DNA of 64,000 nt, from assembly GCA_001189275.1 (NCBI GenBank), contig CP012158.1:868001-932000 (forward strand). The letters are read 5' to 3'. Made by a program: the position numbers and the translations under genes. Each line of letters begins with the position of its first letter. Position 1 is the stretch's first letter. Below the pieces are notes generated by a model. The model saw nothing but the letters and a program-made list of their open reading frames with translations, was not told the DNA's origin and made no database searches. Below are positions 26,851 to 36,463 of this stretch, piece by piece. Origin of the DNA: Pyrobaculum sp. WP30 (GTDB lineage: Archaea; Thermoproteota; Thermoprotei; Thermoproteales; Thermoproteaceae).

Positions 26851-27675
26851 ATGCGTTTAGAGGTGAAGATAAGCGGCCTCCCCAGAGACCGAAAAAACAT
26901 ACTGATCCTCTCATGCCCCGAGCCCTCCCTCGCGGGGGTAGTGGCGGTTGAGTACCTAATCGACGCCCTCTCCATGGAGGAGATAGGGGCCATACGGATC
27001 ACGGAGATGCCCCCCGTGATAGCAGTTGTAAACGGCGCCGCGAAGCTCCCCCACAGGATATTCTACTCCCGGCAGGCCGGCATCGTGGCAATTAGGCAAC
27101 ACGTCCCCATCCCGCCGCAGATATACGCCGAATTCATCCACAAAGTCCTCGACTGGGCCGAAGAAAACAAGGTGAAGCTGGTGGCGTGCCTATCGGCCAT
27201 GCCGGCGGTGGGGGACAAGGAAAGCGACAAGGTCTACTTCGTCACCGAGGAAGGCCTCGTGGAGAAGTTCAAACAATACGGCTTCGAACCCATAAAAGAA
27301 GCCACGGTGGCCGGGCTGGAAGGCGCGTACCTAGACGCGGTGCTGGACAGAAGCATAGACGGCGCCCTCCTAATCGCCGAGTCCAAGCTACTCACCGCCA
27401 TCAAAAGACTCGTAGACAGCAGCAAAGTCACAAGCCACAGAGACGTACTGCTCATACTAAACGACCTCGTCGGCCGCGTAGGCCCCGACGTCGGCGCCGC
27501 CCTCAAGCTAGTAGACGCCGTAGCCAAACTCGCCGAAACCCAAATAGACACCTCAAAACTCCAAGAACACGCCTCCAAATACGCATTCCTCGTAGAAAAA
27601 AACATAGAGGCACTATTCAAACCACCAGCCGAAGCAGTCGCCCAGACAAGAAAAGAAATACCGCTGGTTTTCTAA
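26851..27675 (+). CDS. PAC2-family (proteasome assembly chaperone-like) protein
   Basis: 274 residues from ATG 26851. It shows the PAC2/DUF75 pattern: ILILSCPEPSLAGVVAVEYLIDAL near residues 17-40, IRITEMPPVIAVVNG, FYSRQAGIVAIRQ, VACLSAMPAVGD and ATVAGLEGAYLDAVLDR. A helical C-terminal tail follows. In eukaryotes PAC2 assists proteasome assembly, and archaeal homologues are thought to act similarly; that is family knowledge, not shown here. Codon use turns A-rich in the last 60 residues. Confidence 0.88.
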   Translation: MRLEVKISGLPRDRKNILILSCPEPSLAGVVAVEYLIDALSMEEIGAIRITEMPPVIAVVNGAAKLPHRIFYSRQAGIVAIRQHVPIPPQIYAEFIHKVLDWAEENKVKLVACLSAMPAVGDKESDKVYFVTEEGLVEKFKQYGFEPIKEATVAGLEGAYLDAVLDRSIDGALLIAESKLLTAIKRLVDSSKVTSHRDVLLILNDLVGRVGPDVGAALKLVDAVAKLAETQIDTSKLQEHASKYAFLVEKNIEALFKPPAEAVAQTRKEIPLVF

Positions 27676-28110
27676 CATCAGGCCACAAAGCCCCACCACT
27701 CCTCTCCTTATCGAACTCGGCGTCTTCGCCTATGACCACGTGCTTTCTGCTCCCCACCCCCACTTCGGCCCTCCATGCGTCTGCAAGCTTGAGGGGGCGC
27801 GCCGCAACCTCGGCGCGGCCACTGTCTGTCGATTGGAATTGGAACTGTGTTGCTACGCAGATATACGTTATACCTGACTTCTGCGCTGACCTGCCAGCCT
27901 CCACCGCGAAGAGTTTCAGCTCCTCCCAGCGTCCTTGAGCAGATCACCGCCTCACTCTTCAGCATATCTAGTGCGCCTCCACGCCCCGCGGCTCAAGTAG
28001 CTGTTAGACGAGGGTAATCCTCCCAGCGCCGGGCGGCCCACCACGACCACAGACCCCAGCCGCCTCCTCAGCCCTAAGCTCGTAGAGACGGCAGAATAAC
28101 AAGACCATAA
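27676..28110 (-). pseudogene. Decayed P-loop ATPase
   Basis: One minus-strand frame through this gap still reads like a protein but is cut by several stops. Upstream it gives ELRAEEAAG, then a Walker A relic GPPGAGRITLV (28010-28040), then stops, then RWEELKLFAVEAGRSAQKSGITYI and finally VVIGEDAEFDKERSGG. The intact ancestor was probably GPPGAGKTTLV. I count four in-frame stop codons after the P-loop. The family is unclear; the tail is not one I can name. Confidence 0.5.
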
Positions 28111-28403
28111 AACTGGTGGAGATGCGGTAAATTACGCCAACAGCCGGCCTCAGTTGCGGCTTCACCCCACCGGAGAGGCGCATTCAACCGCCGGGGCTTC
28201 TTGCCGACGCCGTATGGGTACATATACCAACTCTCAGCGATGTTTTGTACAGCAGTGGTGACTACGGCGGTCGTTGCACACGACAAGGCTCCGCCGGAGA
28301 TACGCTGGCGAAACGGCGGAGGCTAAAATTGCCCATTGGCCTCGGGCTTGAGGAGACTGAGACCCCCACCTGAAGACGGGGGCACCATTAACAAGCTTTA
28401 GAA
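28111..28403. other. Decayed non-coding stretch
   Basis: No intact gene. Near 28360-28385 there is CCCCCACCTGAAGACGGGGG, a hairpin of the kind seen downstream of IS605-type tnpB genes. The minus-strand frame of the P-loop relic appears to continue a little into this stretch. It ends at the TATA box of the Panacea-like gene. Confidence 0.3.
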
Positions 28404-28413
28404 TTTTTATACC
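28403..28413 (+). promoter_or_regulatory. TATA box of the Panacea-like operon
   Basis: TTTTTATACC lies about 25 nt before ATG 28434 and is consistent with a leaderless transcript. Confidence 0.5.
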
Positions 28414-28433
28414 TGAACACAACAATATAACAC

Positions 28434-28853
28434 ATGGATGTTGCGTTTGACGCTTATAAGGCTGAACTGATTCGGTATGTACTGCGGCGCGGGCCCATGG
28501 TCCGCACCAAGCTCATGAAGCTACTGTTCCTCATCGACAGGGAGCTGTACCAGAGATTCGGCGCTACGATGTTCCGCTGGAAGATGTACAAATACGGCCC
28601 CTTCTCCCGCGAGGTGCTGGACGTCCTCGACGACATGGAGGTAGACGGCTTCGTGGTGGCTAAGGTGACCGACGACGCCATAATCTACGAACTCGCCTCG
28701 ACCGCCCCCGCCGAGTTGCCGCAGGAGGTGAAGAAGGCGGCCGACCAGATCCTCGAGACGTGGGCACGCCGAAGCCTCGACGAACTCCTCACATATGTAT
28801 ACAACCTAGATGATGCGAAGGAGGCATGGCCGGGGAAGCCGCTGTTGCGGTAG
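28434..28853 (+). CDS. Panacea (DUF4065)-like protein, possible antitoxin
   Basis: 139 residues. The N-terminal helices TKLMKLLFLIDRELYQRFGATMFRWKMYKYGPFSREV match the Panacea/DUF4065 pattern, in which a KLL helix is followed by a YGPF motif. Panacea domains act as antitoxins or chaperone-like neutralisers next to many different toxins. The downstream gene overlaps by 28 bp, the normal two-gene toxin-antitoxin layout. Family membership is judged by eye. Confidence 0.6.
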   Translation: MDVAFDAYKAELIRYVLRRGPMVRTKLMKLLFLIDRELYQRFGATMFRWKMYKYGPFSREVLDVLDDMEVDGFVVAKVTDDAIIYELASTAPAELPQEVKKAADQILETWARRSLDELLTYVYNLDDAKEAWPGKPLLR

Positions 28854-29422
28854 GACTCGGCGCCTTTGTGGAAGAGTACTCGACGCAACGCGTCAACGAG
28901 CTCATCCAGCCGTACCGAAGGTTGCAGGTGCTCAGGCGGAGGATACTGCAAGGGGTTGAGGAGAAAGCGGGGGAGGACGTTGCTAAAATCGCCTCCAACA
29001 TCGCCACAGCAATACGGCAGTACGCGACGGAGATAGAGGAGGCCCTGGCGGAGCTCAGGCGGCTAGGCGCAGACCCCATGAAAGCCAGCCTCGAAAGCGC
29101 CGTGGAGGAGTACGCCGAGGTCCTGCGGCTAGACATACCGGTCGGCGGCGGCAAAACTCTAGAGGACCTCCTCTACGAAAGCCGAGACGAAGTCTTAGAC
29201 AAGCTCCACGAGATAATGATGGCGCTGTACATGGAATACGTAGAAATAAACGAGAAATGCGACCACGGGTGTCCGCCTGAGGCGGCGCAGAAACTAGAGA
29301 AACTAGCGACGCTGGAGCTAGCCACGTACATCATCTACAAGCTGTTCCAAAGACAGAAAATCGACAAGAAAACCGCCGTTACAGCACTTAACGAAATAGT
29401 AGACAAAATTCTCTCTGAATGA
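28826..29422 (+). CDS. Helical hypothetical protein, partner of the Panacea-like gene
   Basis: 198 residues, ATG 28826 inside the end of the Panacea-like gene. Nearly all helix with long coiled-coil stretches (YRRLQVLRRRILQGVEEKAGEDVAKIA and ATEIEEALAELRRLG) and a CDHGC pair near residue 150. No toxin fold is recognisable. If the upstream gene is a Panacea antitoxin, this would be the toxin position. The next gene overlaps it by 4 bp (ATGA). Confidence 0.6.
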   Translation: MAGEAAVAVGLGAFVEEYSTQRVNELIQPYRRLQVLRRRILQGVEEKAGEDVAKIASNIATAIRQYATEIEEALAELRRLGADPMKASLESAVEEYAEVLRLDIPVGGGKTLEDLLYESRDEVLDKLHEIMMALYMEYVEINEKCDHGCPPEAAQKLEKLATLELATYIIYKLFQRQKIDKKTAVTALNEIVDKILSE

Positions 29423-29895
29423 TCAAATTTCTAGACGTAGGATACCTTATAAACTGCAGACACAAAATAAAGCAGGTAGACAAGCTGTTTGTTACAAGTT
29501 GCGTTTTAAAAGTGATAAGGCACAAAATCAAAAAAGGATTACACATTTTCCTTGAAAAATTTGAAATAATAAGAGATTTCGTCAAAAATTACTACTCAAC
29601 TATAAGCGGTAAAAGGCGGCGGAGAAGCCCGAAGAAAATAGCCGAGGAGATGGCCCAGCTCCTAGAGCACAAGGGCTACGCCGACATCGCGTTTCTATTT
29701 AGGGTCATCGCCCGGTATTACATAAGGGGGCTAGAAGAACACATGGAAGAGACATTGCTACAGCTATCGTCTAAGGTATCGCCAATAAACTACATAGTCT
29801 ATCTACGCAACTACTTTAAAAAGCAGAGAAACTACTTAGTATTCCCCGATAAAGTAGTAGATTCAATAAAAAAGAGCTACAACAAAACAATATAG
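29419..29895 (+). CDS. Hypothetical protein of mixed composition
   Basis: 158 residues, starting ATGA over the previous stop. The first 55 residues come from markedly A+T-rich DNA with Lys/Ile/Phe-rich sequence; the rest returns to local composition (RRRRSPKKIAEEMAQLLEHKGYADIAFLFRVIARYY). The switch near 29600 suggests a junction of two origins. It stops at TAG 29893-29895, but a neighbouring frame continues with protein-like sequence, so the original gene may have been longer. Confidence 0.5.
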   Translation: MIKFLDVGYLINCRHKIKQVDKLFVTSCVLKVIRHKIKKGLHIFLEKFEIIRDFVKNYYSTISGKRRRRSPKKIAEEMAQLLEHKGYADIAFLFRVIARYYIRGLEEHMEETLLQLSSKVSPINYIVYLRNYFKKQRNYLVFPDKVVDSIKKSYNKTI

Positions 29896-30104
29896 AGATC
29901 GCAGAAATAGACGATAGAGAACTATGGCTAGACCTAGATTCGGGAACCGATAGGGAGGACAGATATCAACTGCTCTGCATAGAGAAGTACATGCGAAACC
30001 ACGGCATCCCCGAGGCCCGCTTCCTCATAACAGACCACAGACTACCCGACACGGCGCAACCCTTCGAAAACATCAAAGTCGATGTGGTCGACTGCCAAGC
30101 TTAG
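29849..30104 (+). pseudogene. Frameshifted 3' continuation of the preceding gene
   Basis: In the frame one base back from the preceding gene, an open stretch without any ATG until MRNHGIPEARFL reads KKELQQNNIEIAEIDDRELWLDLDSG and ends in IKVDVVDCQA at TAG 30102-30104. It looks like the genuine C-terminal part of a protein whose frame was lost by a single indel around 29850-29890. No family recognised. Confidence 0.4.
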
Positions 30105-30640
30105 TTTGTCACAACTGCAAGCGTGATAAGTTCTAACCGACCCCTCCCTTACGCGGGGTTCCCTTTGGGCAGAAAGACACCATCACCCGACCCTCAACGG
30201 CTTGAGGTCATGGAGCTACCCGGGTTAGCACCGCGTGTTATCCACCCCCAGCAGGTGCTATCGCAGAAACGCCTATCTTTTAAAACACCCGACCTGAAAG
30301 GTGAGGCTTTCGCTTGCTGAAACTGATGTTGATGACGCAACAAGTTGCTATAATCCATGTAATGCTGTCTCTACAGCCGGTAACACGTCTCGATTAGGTC
30401 AAGATGCGAACATCTCTCGCTGAGGATAACTACACTTTAATTTCTTTATAAAATTTTATTTCACTATTCTTTATGGACCTCTCACTTGTTATCATTTGCT
30501 CGGGGTGGGTTAAGGGCGGTCTCTTCACTCGTTAACGCACAATATCTACGTAATTCACCACCCAGCTACAACCTCGACTACACAGCTATGTCAACTTGAC
30601 AATGAAGTAGACCAGAACCCCCGAGGCTGACTCCTCAGTG
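30105..30640. other. 536-bp non-coding stretch, probable insertion-sequence relic
   Basis: No intact gene on either strand. It contains inverted and C-rich motifs (CCCTTACGCGGGG and CCTCAACGGCTTGAGG) and an AGGTGAGGCTTTCGC segment, reminiscent of the ends of IS200/IS605-type elements. The part after 30430 is A+T-rich. I could not identify a transposase. It separates the Panacea-like operon from the 3' end of the giant NTPase gene. Confidence 0.3.
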
Positions 30641-33600
30641 CTAAACGTGGTAGAAGAATAGTTTTGCGACAGCGCGCCTAAACTCCTCATTATTCGGGTC
30701 ACAACATGTTCTGTAAGCCTCAAGGAACAACCTCGCGGGTAGCTTCTCAGTATAGATCATAGCCCCCATGAGTGCGTGCGCCTTGGCTAGCTTCTCATTA
30801 CCATTGATTAATGCATAAAGCATGTAGATTAAAAGTGCCGATGAGCAATCTAGTTGTTCGTCTTTGAAACAACGACTAAATCTATCTACCAATAGGGATC
30901 TACCACTAAGCTCATGTATCAATCTCCTAAATTCATCGTTCAACGACTCAGCGTCAAGGCCAAGCTTCTTAAGTAAATCCAACACCTCCCCCTTTGAAAT
31001 CCATTCCTGAAAATAATCGATTAACGCTTGCCTTAAATTACCTTCTTCTTGCTGAGACAATTCCTTGAGATAAGCTATTAAAACGTTAAGCCCGCAAAGA
31101 TAACGTATTATGAGATCGTCAATCAACTCTTCACATAACCTTTTTTCATCTCCAGGCTTTATCGTACCATAAGTGGCCTTCAACGCGGGCAGAGAATTAA
31201 TATCTATATAATATCCGAGCCCAAGAGCCACTATTAACTCCCCAGGTTTAACAACAAGCCTATCCCTAAGCTCGCCACTTAACCTAACCCTTGGGCTGAG
31301 TAGGGTGTTGAGCGTCAGCTTGGTCAGGATCGGGGCTCGCAAATAGCCTTCGGGTCCTCTCCACTGTTCCTTAAGCAACTCCTCAATCTTCCTAATCTCC
31401 TCATCACCACCCATTAGGGCTAGGGATACGAGGTATCTACCAAGTATATCCCTCAATATATTCTCTATATTCTTTGATAGAGTGAGGTATCTACCAAGTA
31501 TATCCCTCAATATAACTTCTAAAAAAGTACTCCTCAATATAACCTCTAATAAAGTACTGTAGAACGGAGACGCGGGCTTAAGACGCTCCGCATTAACTGC
31601 CTCCTCGTACAATTGTCTAAACTCATTAACCAACTTAACCAAGTCATCGCCAGCCAACGGGCCCTTGATCGCCTCAGTACGCAATGCTAAATTACGATTA
31701 TCTAGGTAGTTTATATAGTCACCAATCTCCCTACTCTCCTCAGCCGCCTCGTTAAATAGTCTCGTTGCCTCATCAAGCTCGTCATTAACAAGCTTGTATT
31801 GAGCCAATGTGTGCTTAAGAATTGATGTTTCCTCAAGGATTACTCTCTTAGCCGCCTTCTCATCAGCTTCTGCGAGCCAGGACTCAACAAAACCCATGAA
31901 GACCTGATCCCTTGCTAGTACCTGAACACTCCCCTTCAACCCGCTTAGTTCCCCAGCAACCTCCTTAGCCTTATTAACCACGTCGATGCCTAGTACGCTC
32001 TCCATAAGCGCTCTTACACACTTATTCTTTAACGCTGGTAGTAACGCTCGCGACCAAGCAATGATGCCTAGGCTGGGGTTCAACCTATTTATCTTATCCA
32101 GCAAACCAGCAACCCTACTAACCATATGCTCAAGCTCAGTACGGAAAGACACATCAATATGCTCAGACCAATAATCGTCACAACGTTCTAGGCATTTATA
32201 GAGTAAGTTGATAGAGGCGTTTATCGCATAGACGAGGGTCCAAGCATGTCCCTTTACTCCATCCCCATACTTGTTTAATATGTAGTCAAACTCATTAAGT
32301 ATGTACATAACTGTGTCCCGACCGAGACACATCATATCCCGTGTGGAGACTTTGTGCACTGCGAAGGCTAGTACTTCAAGGTACCTCTGAGGCGCCTTAT
32401 CACGCAACGGCGCCGAGACACGTAGTGCTGGCTTCGTTAGTGGTATAACGTGTTGTATGACGGATGACACTATGTGTAATGCGGCATCGGCATCGCTGTG
32501 CTCGATGTGTTTACCCAACCCAGCGGCGTTGGCGATTATCGAGACTAGCCCAAGACTATAAAGCACCTCGTCTTCATAAATATCGCTCCTATTCTTTATG
32601 ATGTTAAGAACTCTCTTTATCTCGGCAATAATCTCATTGTATTTATCGACAAATGCCTCGGTCAAGACATGTACATGATCCTCGATTAGGTTCATTACTA
32701 ATGGTGGGATTTCGTCATCAACGAGTAGGTAGTCATCAACACCGCATCTGTTTAAGGCACTGAAGAAAGACTCGACGCCACTCGAAAAATACTTGGTTAG
32801 ACCCGTTATTAATATTGACAGGATTTTGTCGCCAAAGTCACCTAATCTGCTTAAAGCACTGCCGAAGGTCTCAAAGACGCTCTTACTTAAAATCGTCAAA
32901 TTATCAGGTATGAACCCAAACAAAGACTTAAACAACTTATTACTAAGCATTACACTATTCCCAGCCATGGCGTGCCCAATGATGAATGCGGCTCTCTTCC
33001 AGCACTCATTGTTGAAGACCTTTAATGCGCTTGTGAATTTCTCGCCGTAGTTACTGGCGAAGTACTCGACAGCGCTGTCTACATCCCTTACCTTTTCCGA
33101 GACCTTCCTCAATAACTCTATAACTTCTATTGTTTTCCAGGGCTCCAACACATCACCAAGTACTTTGCATTTCTCCCCTTTTTCTCCAATGCAGTCGAGC
33201 AACATCCCAATCGCCTCCTCAATCAAGTCATGTTGCCTACGTGCCAACCAACTCCTCAACTCCTTACCCTCAGCGCTCCGGAGCAAACTCGCTCCTTTAT
33301 CCCTACTGATCAGTTCAATAATGCCGGGCGTCATTATTGGGTCGCTGGGCCTTACCTCATTAACGAATAGTCTCCTCAATGCAAAGATCTCAACCAAGGC
33401 CTTGGCTGTGTCGGGGTTTTCGTGGACTTTGAATAGTCCGTTTATGTGTAGTATTATGAATGCCTCGGCTTTGCCCTTGGCGCTGTTGATTAATTCCTCG
33501 ACCTTGCCAACACCGCAGTTGCTCCTCGCCAGTTCCTCGCCGATGAGTCTAGCTATTAGTGCGTGGCCAGAGTCGAACTTAGCCACATCGCTGGCTTTGC

Positions 33601-35440
33601 TGAGCACGTCATCGTTTAGTGAGCACCCATTAGGCTTATCCTCGGTTTTTGAATACTCTCTAATCAACTCAGCCAGGTAGTCGGTGTTGATGAGTCCTTG
33701 CGAAACGTCAAGCCTATATCCCTCCAACGCATTTTTCACCTCCCCACTCAATGCGTTGTAGACATCGCTCGGTAGTACGATGAGTGTGAACGGTTTTGTT
33801 GCTTTGGAGCTTATTGAGTTTACAATATTTACTAAGTTCTTTATTGTCCTCTCGATATTTGATTGTATGAGAGCCTCCGTGTCGATGCCCACCTTCTCGT
33901 AGGCTTTAGTTGACACTGGGTCGTAGATTATGAGTAACTTGCCAAAGTGCTTGCTGAATTTCTCACCGTAGTTCCCTACGAATGTGGCAAACTCTGAGTA
34001 ATTCTTCGAATCAAGCCTATCAACACGTGTAACCAAGCCGACCTCGTGCTTACTCACTAACTCCCAAATTACGGCTGCAGCCAGTGTCGACTTACCGATG
34101 CCCTTAGGCCCAACAACCACAACGACACCATTACCCATAAGCATACTCTTAACATCACTGATCAATTCATTGAACTTGCCAGCCCTAACTACGTTGTGGT
34201 ACTTATCCTCAGCCCTAATCTTTAACTCACCGTTTTCGACCTTGATGTTTGGGTAGATGATGCCTTGCTCGAAATCAACCTTATCGGCAATGATTATGTT
34301 AGCGGCGAACTTCTGCTTGAGTAGACTGACCCAGCTGTTGAGTTCGTCAACCTTCACCTCAATCTCCTCAATTCTCCCCTCAATCTCGTTAACCCTCCTC
34401 TCTAGCTCATCTATGCTTAAGCCCGTTATGTCTATTAGCGCCTCTTTTGCCTCATCATAACTCATTCCCATCGCGTAGGCAACCCTATAGACCAACAGCT
34501 TGCCCAACTCGTTAAACTCGCCATCCGACCTCCTCAACCTCTCAAGGCTCCTCTTCAACTCAATGATCCCCTTGAGGTAGCCCTCCCCTTCCCTCTCGAA
34601 TGCCATGTACGTGAGCACTGAGATGAGGGCTAGGGAAGCCGCACCCATCAGTGGGGTTGCGGCTAAGCCACCAATCACGTAACTCGCGTAGTTATTCACG
34701 AAGTTGCTCAGGAACCCAATAGACAGCTCATCCCACTTAAGCAAATCCTCCCCCAAACCCAGAACCTTACTCAAAGCCTCACCGGCTTTGGAGTAGGCTT
34801 CAACCCAGCCTTTAAGCTCCTCCCTAGCCCCGTCCTCACCCTTTATCCTGATCAAGTCGATGACCTCCTCGACCAGGCCTGGCGGTACGTACTCAGCCTT
34901 GAACCACCTAATCCTTATTTTCCTATCATCAAAGACCTTCTTGATCAACTCCAACGCCCTACTGACATCCTTATTGGAGGTGCATGCGTTTGACTCCTCA
35001 ACGCATTTCCACGGTATGTAGTAAGCCATGTGCGGCGAGTCCCCAATACTCCTCCTAGCCCCCTCAACAACAAGCCTTGGGGCTTTATCACCAAGGACCC
35101 TCCTCAACTCCTCATCATCAACTTCCACAGTCTCCCTCAACCTCTTAATCAGAGGTATCATCCCCTCGAGATATTTCATAACCTTCTCGGAAATCCCCGA
35201 GCCCTCTTTGGCTTCATCACCCTCGATCTTGGCGGTTGTGGAGATGCCTAGCGTGTACTCATCGACGGTGACACCTGTGCCCAGCCTGTCCTTTAGGTAA
35301 TTCTCTTTGAAAAACGTCTTACCGCTCCTCGGCGGCCCAATGAGGACGAACCTACTGCAACAAGCGCACCTGCGAAGAACCTCGCTGACCTCGTCCTCGT
35401 TGAAGCCACTAAACAAATCGACGCCAGAACCACTCTGCAT
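30641..35440 (-). CDS. Giant STAND-like NTPase with two P-loops (1599 aa)
   Basis: A 1599-residue protein, TATA-like box near 35459-35470. Order of parts: a first P-loop GPPRSGKT (residues 34-41); a membrane hairpin around 250-277 (VIGGLAATPLMGAASLALISVL); a coiled coil near 345-375; a second P-loop GPKGIGKST (about 441-449) with Walker B KLLIIYDPV near 505; then about 1050 residues of helical repeat-like sequence to the end, HALMGAMIYTEKLPARLF and KLFFYHV. A central NTPase followed by long helical repeats resembles STAND proteins, including antiviral Avs types, but no effector domain is obvious. It could also be one of the large repeated protein families of Pyrobaculum. Membrane location is predicted. 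Confidence 0.7.
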   Translation of the reverse strand: MQSGSGVDLFSGFNEDEVSEVLRRCACCSRFVLIGPPRSGKTFFKENYLKDRLGTGVTVDEYTLGISTTAKIEGDEAKEGSGISEKVMKYLEGMIPLIKRLRETVEVDDEELRRVLGDKAPRLVVEGARRSIGDSPHMAYYIPWKCVEESNACTSNKDVSRALELIKKVFDDRKIRIRWFKAEYVPPGLVEEVIDLIRIKGEDGAREELKGWVEAYSKAGEALSKVLGLGEDLLKWDELSIGFLSNFVNNYASYVIGGLAATPLMGAASLALISVLTYMAFEREGEGYLKGIIELKRSLERLRRSDGEFNELGKLLVYRVAYAMGMSYDEAKEALIDITGLSIDELERRVNEIEGRIEEIEVKVDELNSWVSLLKQKFAANIIIADKVDFEQGIIYPNIKVENGELKIRAEDKYHNVVRAGKFNELISDVKSMLMGNGVVVVVGPKGIGKSTLAAAVIWELVSKHEVGLVTRVDRLDSKNYSEFATFVGNYGEKFSKHFGKLLIIYDPVSTKAYEKVGIDTEALIQSNIERTIKNLVNIVNSISSKATKPFTLIVLPSDVYNALSGEVKNALEGYRLDVSQGLINTDYLAELIREYSKTEDKPNGCSLNDDVLSKASDVAKFDSGHALIARLIGEELARSNCGVGKVEELINSAKGKAEAFIILHINGLFKVHENPDTAKALVEIFALRRLFVNEVRPSDPIMTPGIIELISRDKGASLLRSAEGKELRSWLARRQHDLIEEAIGMLLDCIGEKGEKCKVLGDVLEPWKTIEVIELLRKVSEKVRDVDSAVEYFASNYGEKFTSALKVFNNECWKRAAFIIGHAMAGNSVMLSNKLFKSLFGFIPDNLTILSKSVFETFGSALSRLGDFGDKILSILITGLTKYFSSGVESFFSALNRCGVDDYLLVDDEIPPLVMNLIEDHVHVLTEAFVDKYNEIIAEIKRVLNIIKNRSDIYEDEVLYSLGLVSIIANAAGLGKHIEHSDADAALHIVSSVIQHVIPLTKPALRVSAPLRDKAPQRYLEVLAFAVHKVSTRDMMCLGRDTVMYILNEFDYILNKYGDGVKGHAWTLVYAINASINLLYKCLERCDDYWSEHIDVSFRTELEHMVSRVAGLLDKINRLNPSLGIIAWSRALLPALKNKCVRALMESVLGIDVVNKAKEVAGELSGLKGSVQVLARDQVFMGFVESWLAEADEKAAKRVILEETSILKHTLAQYKLVNDELDEATRLFNEAAEESREIGDYINYLDNRNLALRTEAIKGPLAGDDLVKLVNEFRQLYEEAVNAERLKPASPFYSTLLEVILRSTFLEVILRDILGRYLTLSKNIENILRDILGRYLVSLALMGGDEEIRKIEELLKEQWRGPEGYLRAPILTKLTLNTLLSPRVRLSGELRDRLVVKPGELIVALGLGYYIDINSLPALKATYGTIKPGDEKRLCEELIDDLIIRYLCGLNVLIAYLKELSQQEEGNLRQALIDYFQEWISKGEVLDLLKKLGLDAESLNDEFRRLIHELSGRSLLVDRFSRCFKDEQLDCSSALLIYMLYALINGNEKLAKAHALMGAMIYTEKLPARLFLEAYRTCCDPNNEEFRRAVAKLFFYHV

Positions 35441-35559
35441 TCAGTGTGGCATGGTTCAATGATATTTATGGTTTGCTTATGGCCCTTATGGATAGTGCCG
35501 TGATGGTGGGCGTCTTGGATGCTTCATGATTCATACCGTCGAGTACCTCTGGTTGTTGA
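35441..35559. promoter_or_regulatory. Promoter region of the 1599-aa NTPase gene
   Basis: On the minus strand a TATA-like CATAAATATC lies around 35459-35470, about 25 nt from the ATG at 35440. The rest of this gap shows no gene. Confidence 0.35.
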
Positions 35560-36235
35560 GTGGCGATAAAAGGTGTTTTTGATTTCATAGCGTTCATGCG
35601 CCTCGTGCGTGAGTTACTCAATGACGTGTCCGTAGACACGAACATGGACGTGACACACGCCGAATCCTACACACATAATCGACAAACACGAAGGCGCAAA
35701 AAGGTCGTAAACACACTCTACGAGGAAACAGCCGAGAAAATAAACGCAAAACAACCAAACAGGTCAAAGAAAATAGGGAGGCGCCGTCGGTGGCGTCGGC
35801 GGTGGTGTATAGAGTGTTGCCTAGGCTGTTTAAGGCGGTGGATAAGGAGCTGGCGAGAGACGTCGTGCCTTCGCCCATGTCCATCGACGATGCCCATTAC
35901 TACTTCCCGCAGGTGGGCGCCCGGGAGGAATTCAACAAGGAGGCGGCCGTGATAAACAAGCTCACCAGGCTGGGGAGGGTGAGGAAGATGGGCGTGGTCT
36001 TCGCCACCACAGCCCCGCTGACCTCAACAACCTAGTGATCCAGCTCACCAACACTAAAATAGCCATGAGAAGTGAGCCCAAGGTGCTTCAAAGCGTAAAG
36101 GCCAAATACGCCGGGGCCTACGCCCAGAGCGGAGCCGCCGTGGCCAAAAAGCTTTATCTACAGTACACACGCCGTAACCTTCAAAACCTTACCACGCCAT
36201 ACAAGACACAGAGAACTATAGCCCCCCGCCTCTAA
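35560..36235 (+). pseudogene. Decayed HerA-like ATPase, C-terminal part
   Basis: Plus-strand frames read like the end of a HerA ATPase: YRVLPRLFKAVDKELARDVV, SIDDAHYYFPQVGAREEFNKEAAVINKLTRLGRVRKMGVVFATTAP (a Walker B-like region with the sensor), then in another frame ADLNNLVIQLTNTKIAMRSEPKVL, and in a third STHAVTFKT. At least two frameshifts (near 36020 and 36165) break it. The first 230 bases are A-rich and the frame is poor there. This is a relic, not a gene. Confidence 0.55.
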
Positions 36236-36310
36236 GACTCGGCCTCTCCTCCGGCGGAGCCGAGCGCCGTAGCCTCTGCCTCTTCCGCGGGTTTCGGCTA
36301 GTTGATAAAG
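36205..36310. repeat. Third copy (short) of a dispersed segment
   Basis: After the HerA relic, the stretch from ACACAGAGAACTATAGC to GGGTTTCGGCTAGTTGATAAAGG resembles the first part of copies A (50170-50730) and B (54650-55240): the motif TTTCGGCTAGTT occurs in all three. On the minus strand it encodes YRLYQLAETRG, matching RLWQLAETHSEEAVEKAL in copy B. Confidence 0.4.
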
Positions 36311-36463
36311 GCGGTATCCTCCCGGAGCGTTATCTGTATGTCTGAAAGGCATCAAGGTCCCGCCAGCTTACGAGCCCTCCGGATGTTGCAGTATTCGTAG
36401 GGGTTCAGCAACATATCTAAATCCTTACCTAAGCTTGAGGAAGTCTTGTAACAGAAGATACCG

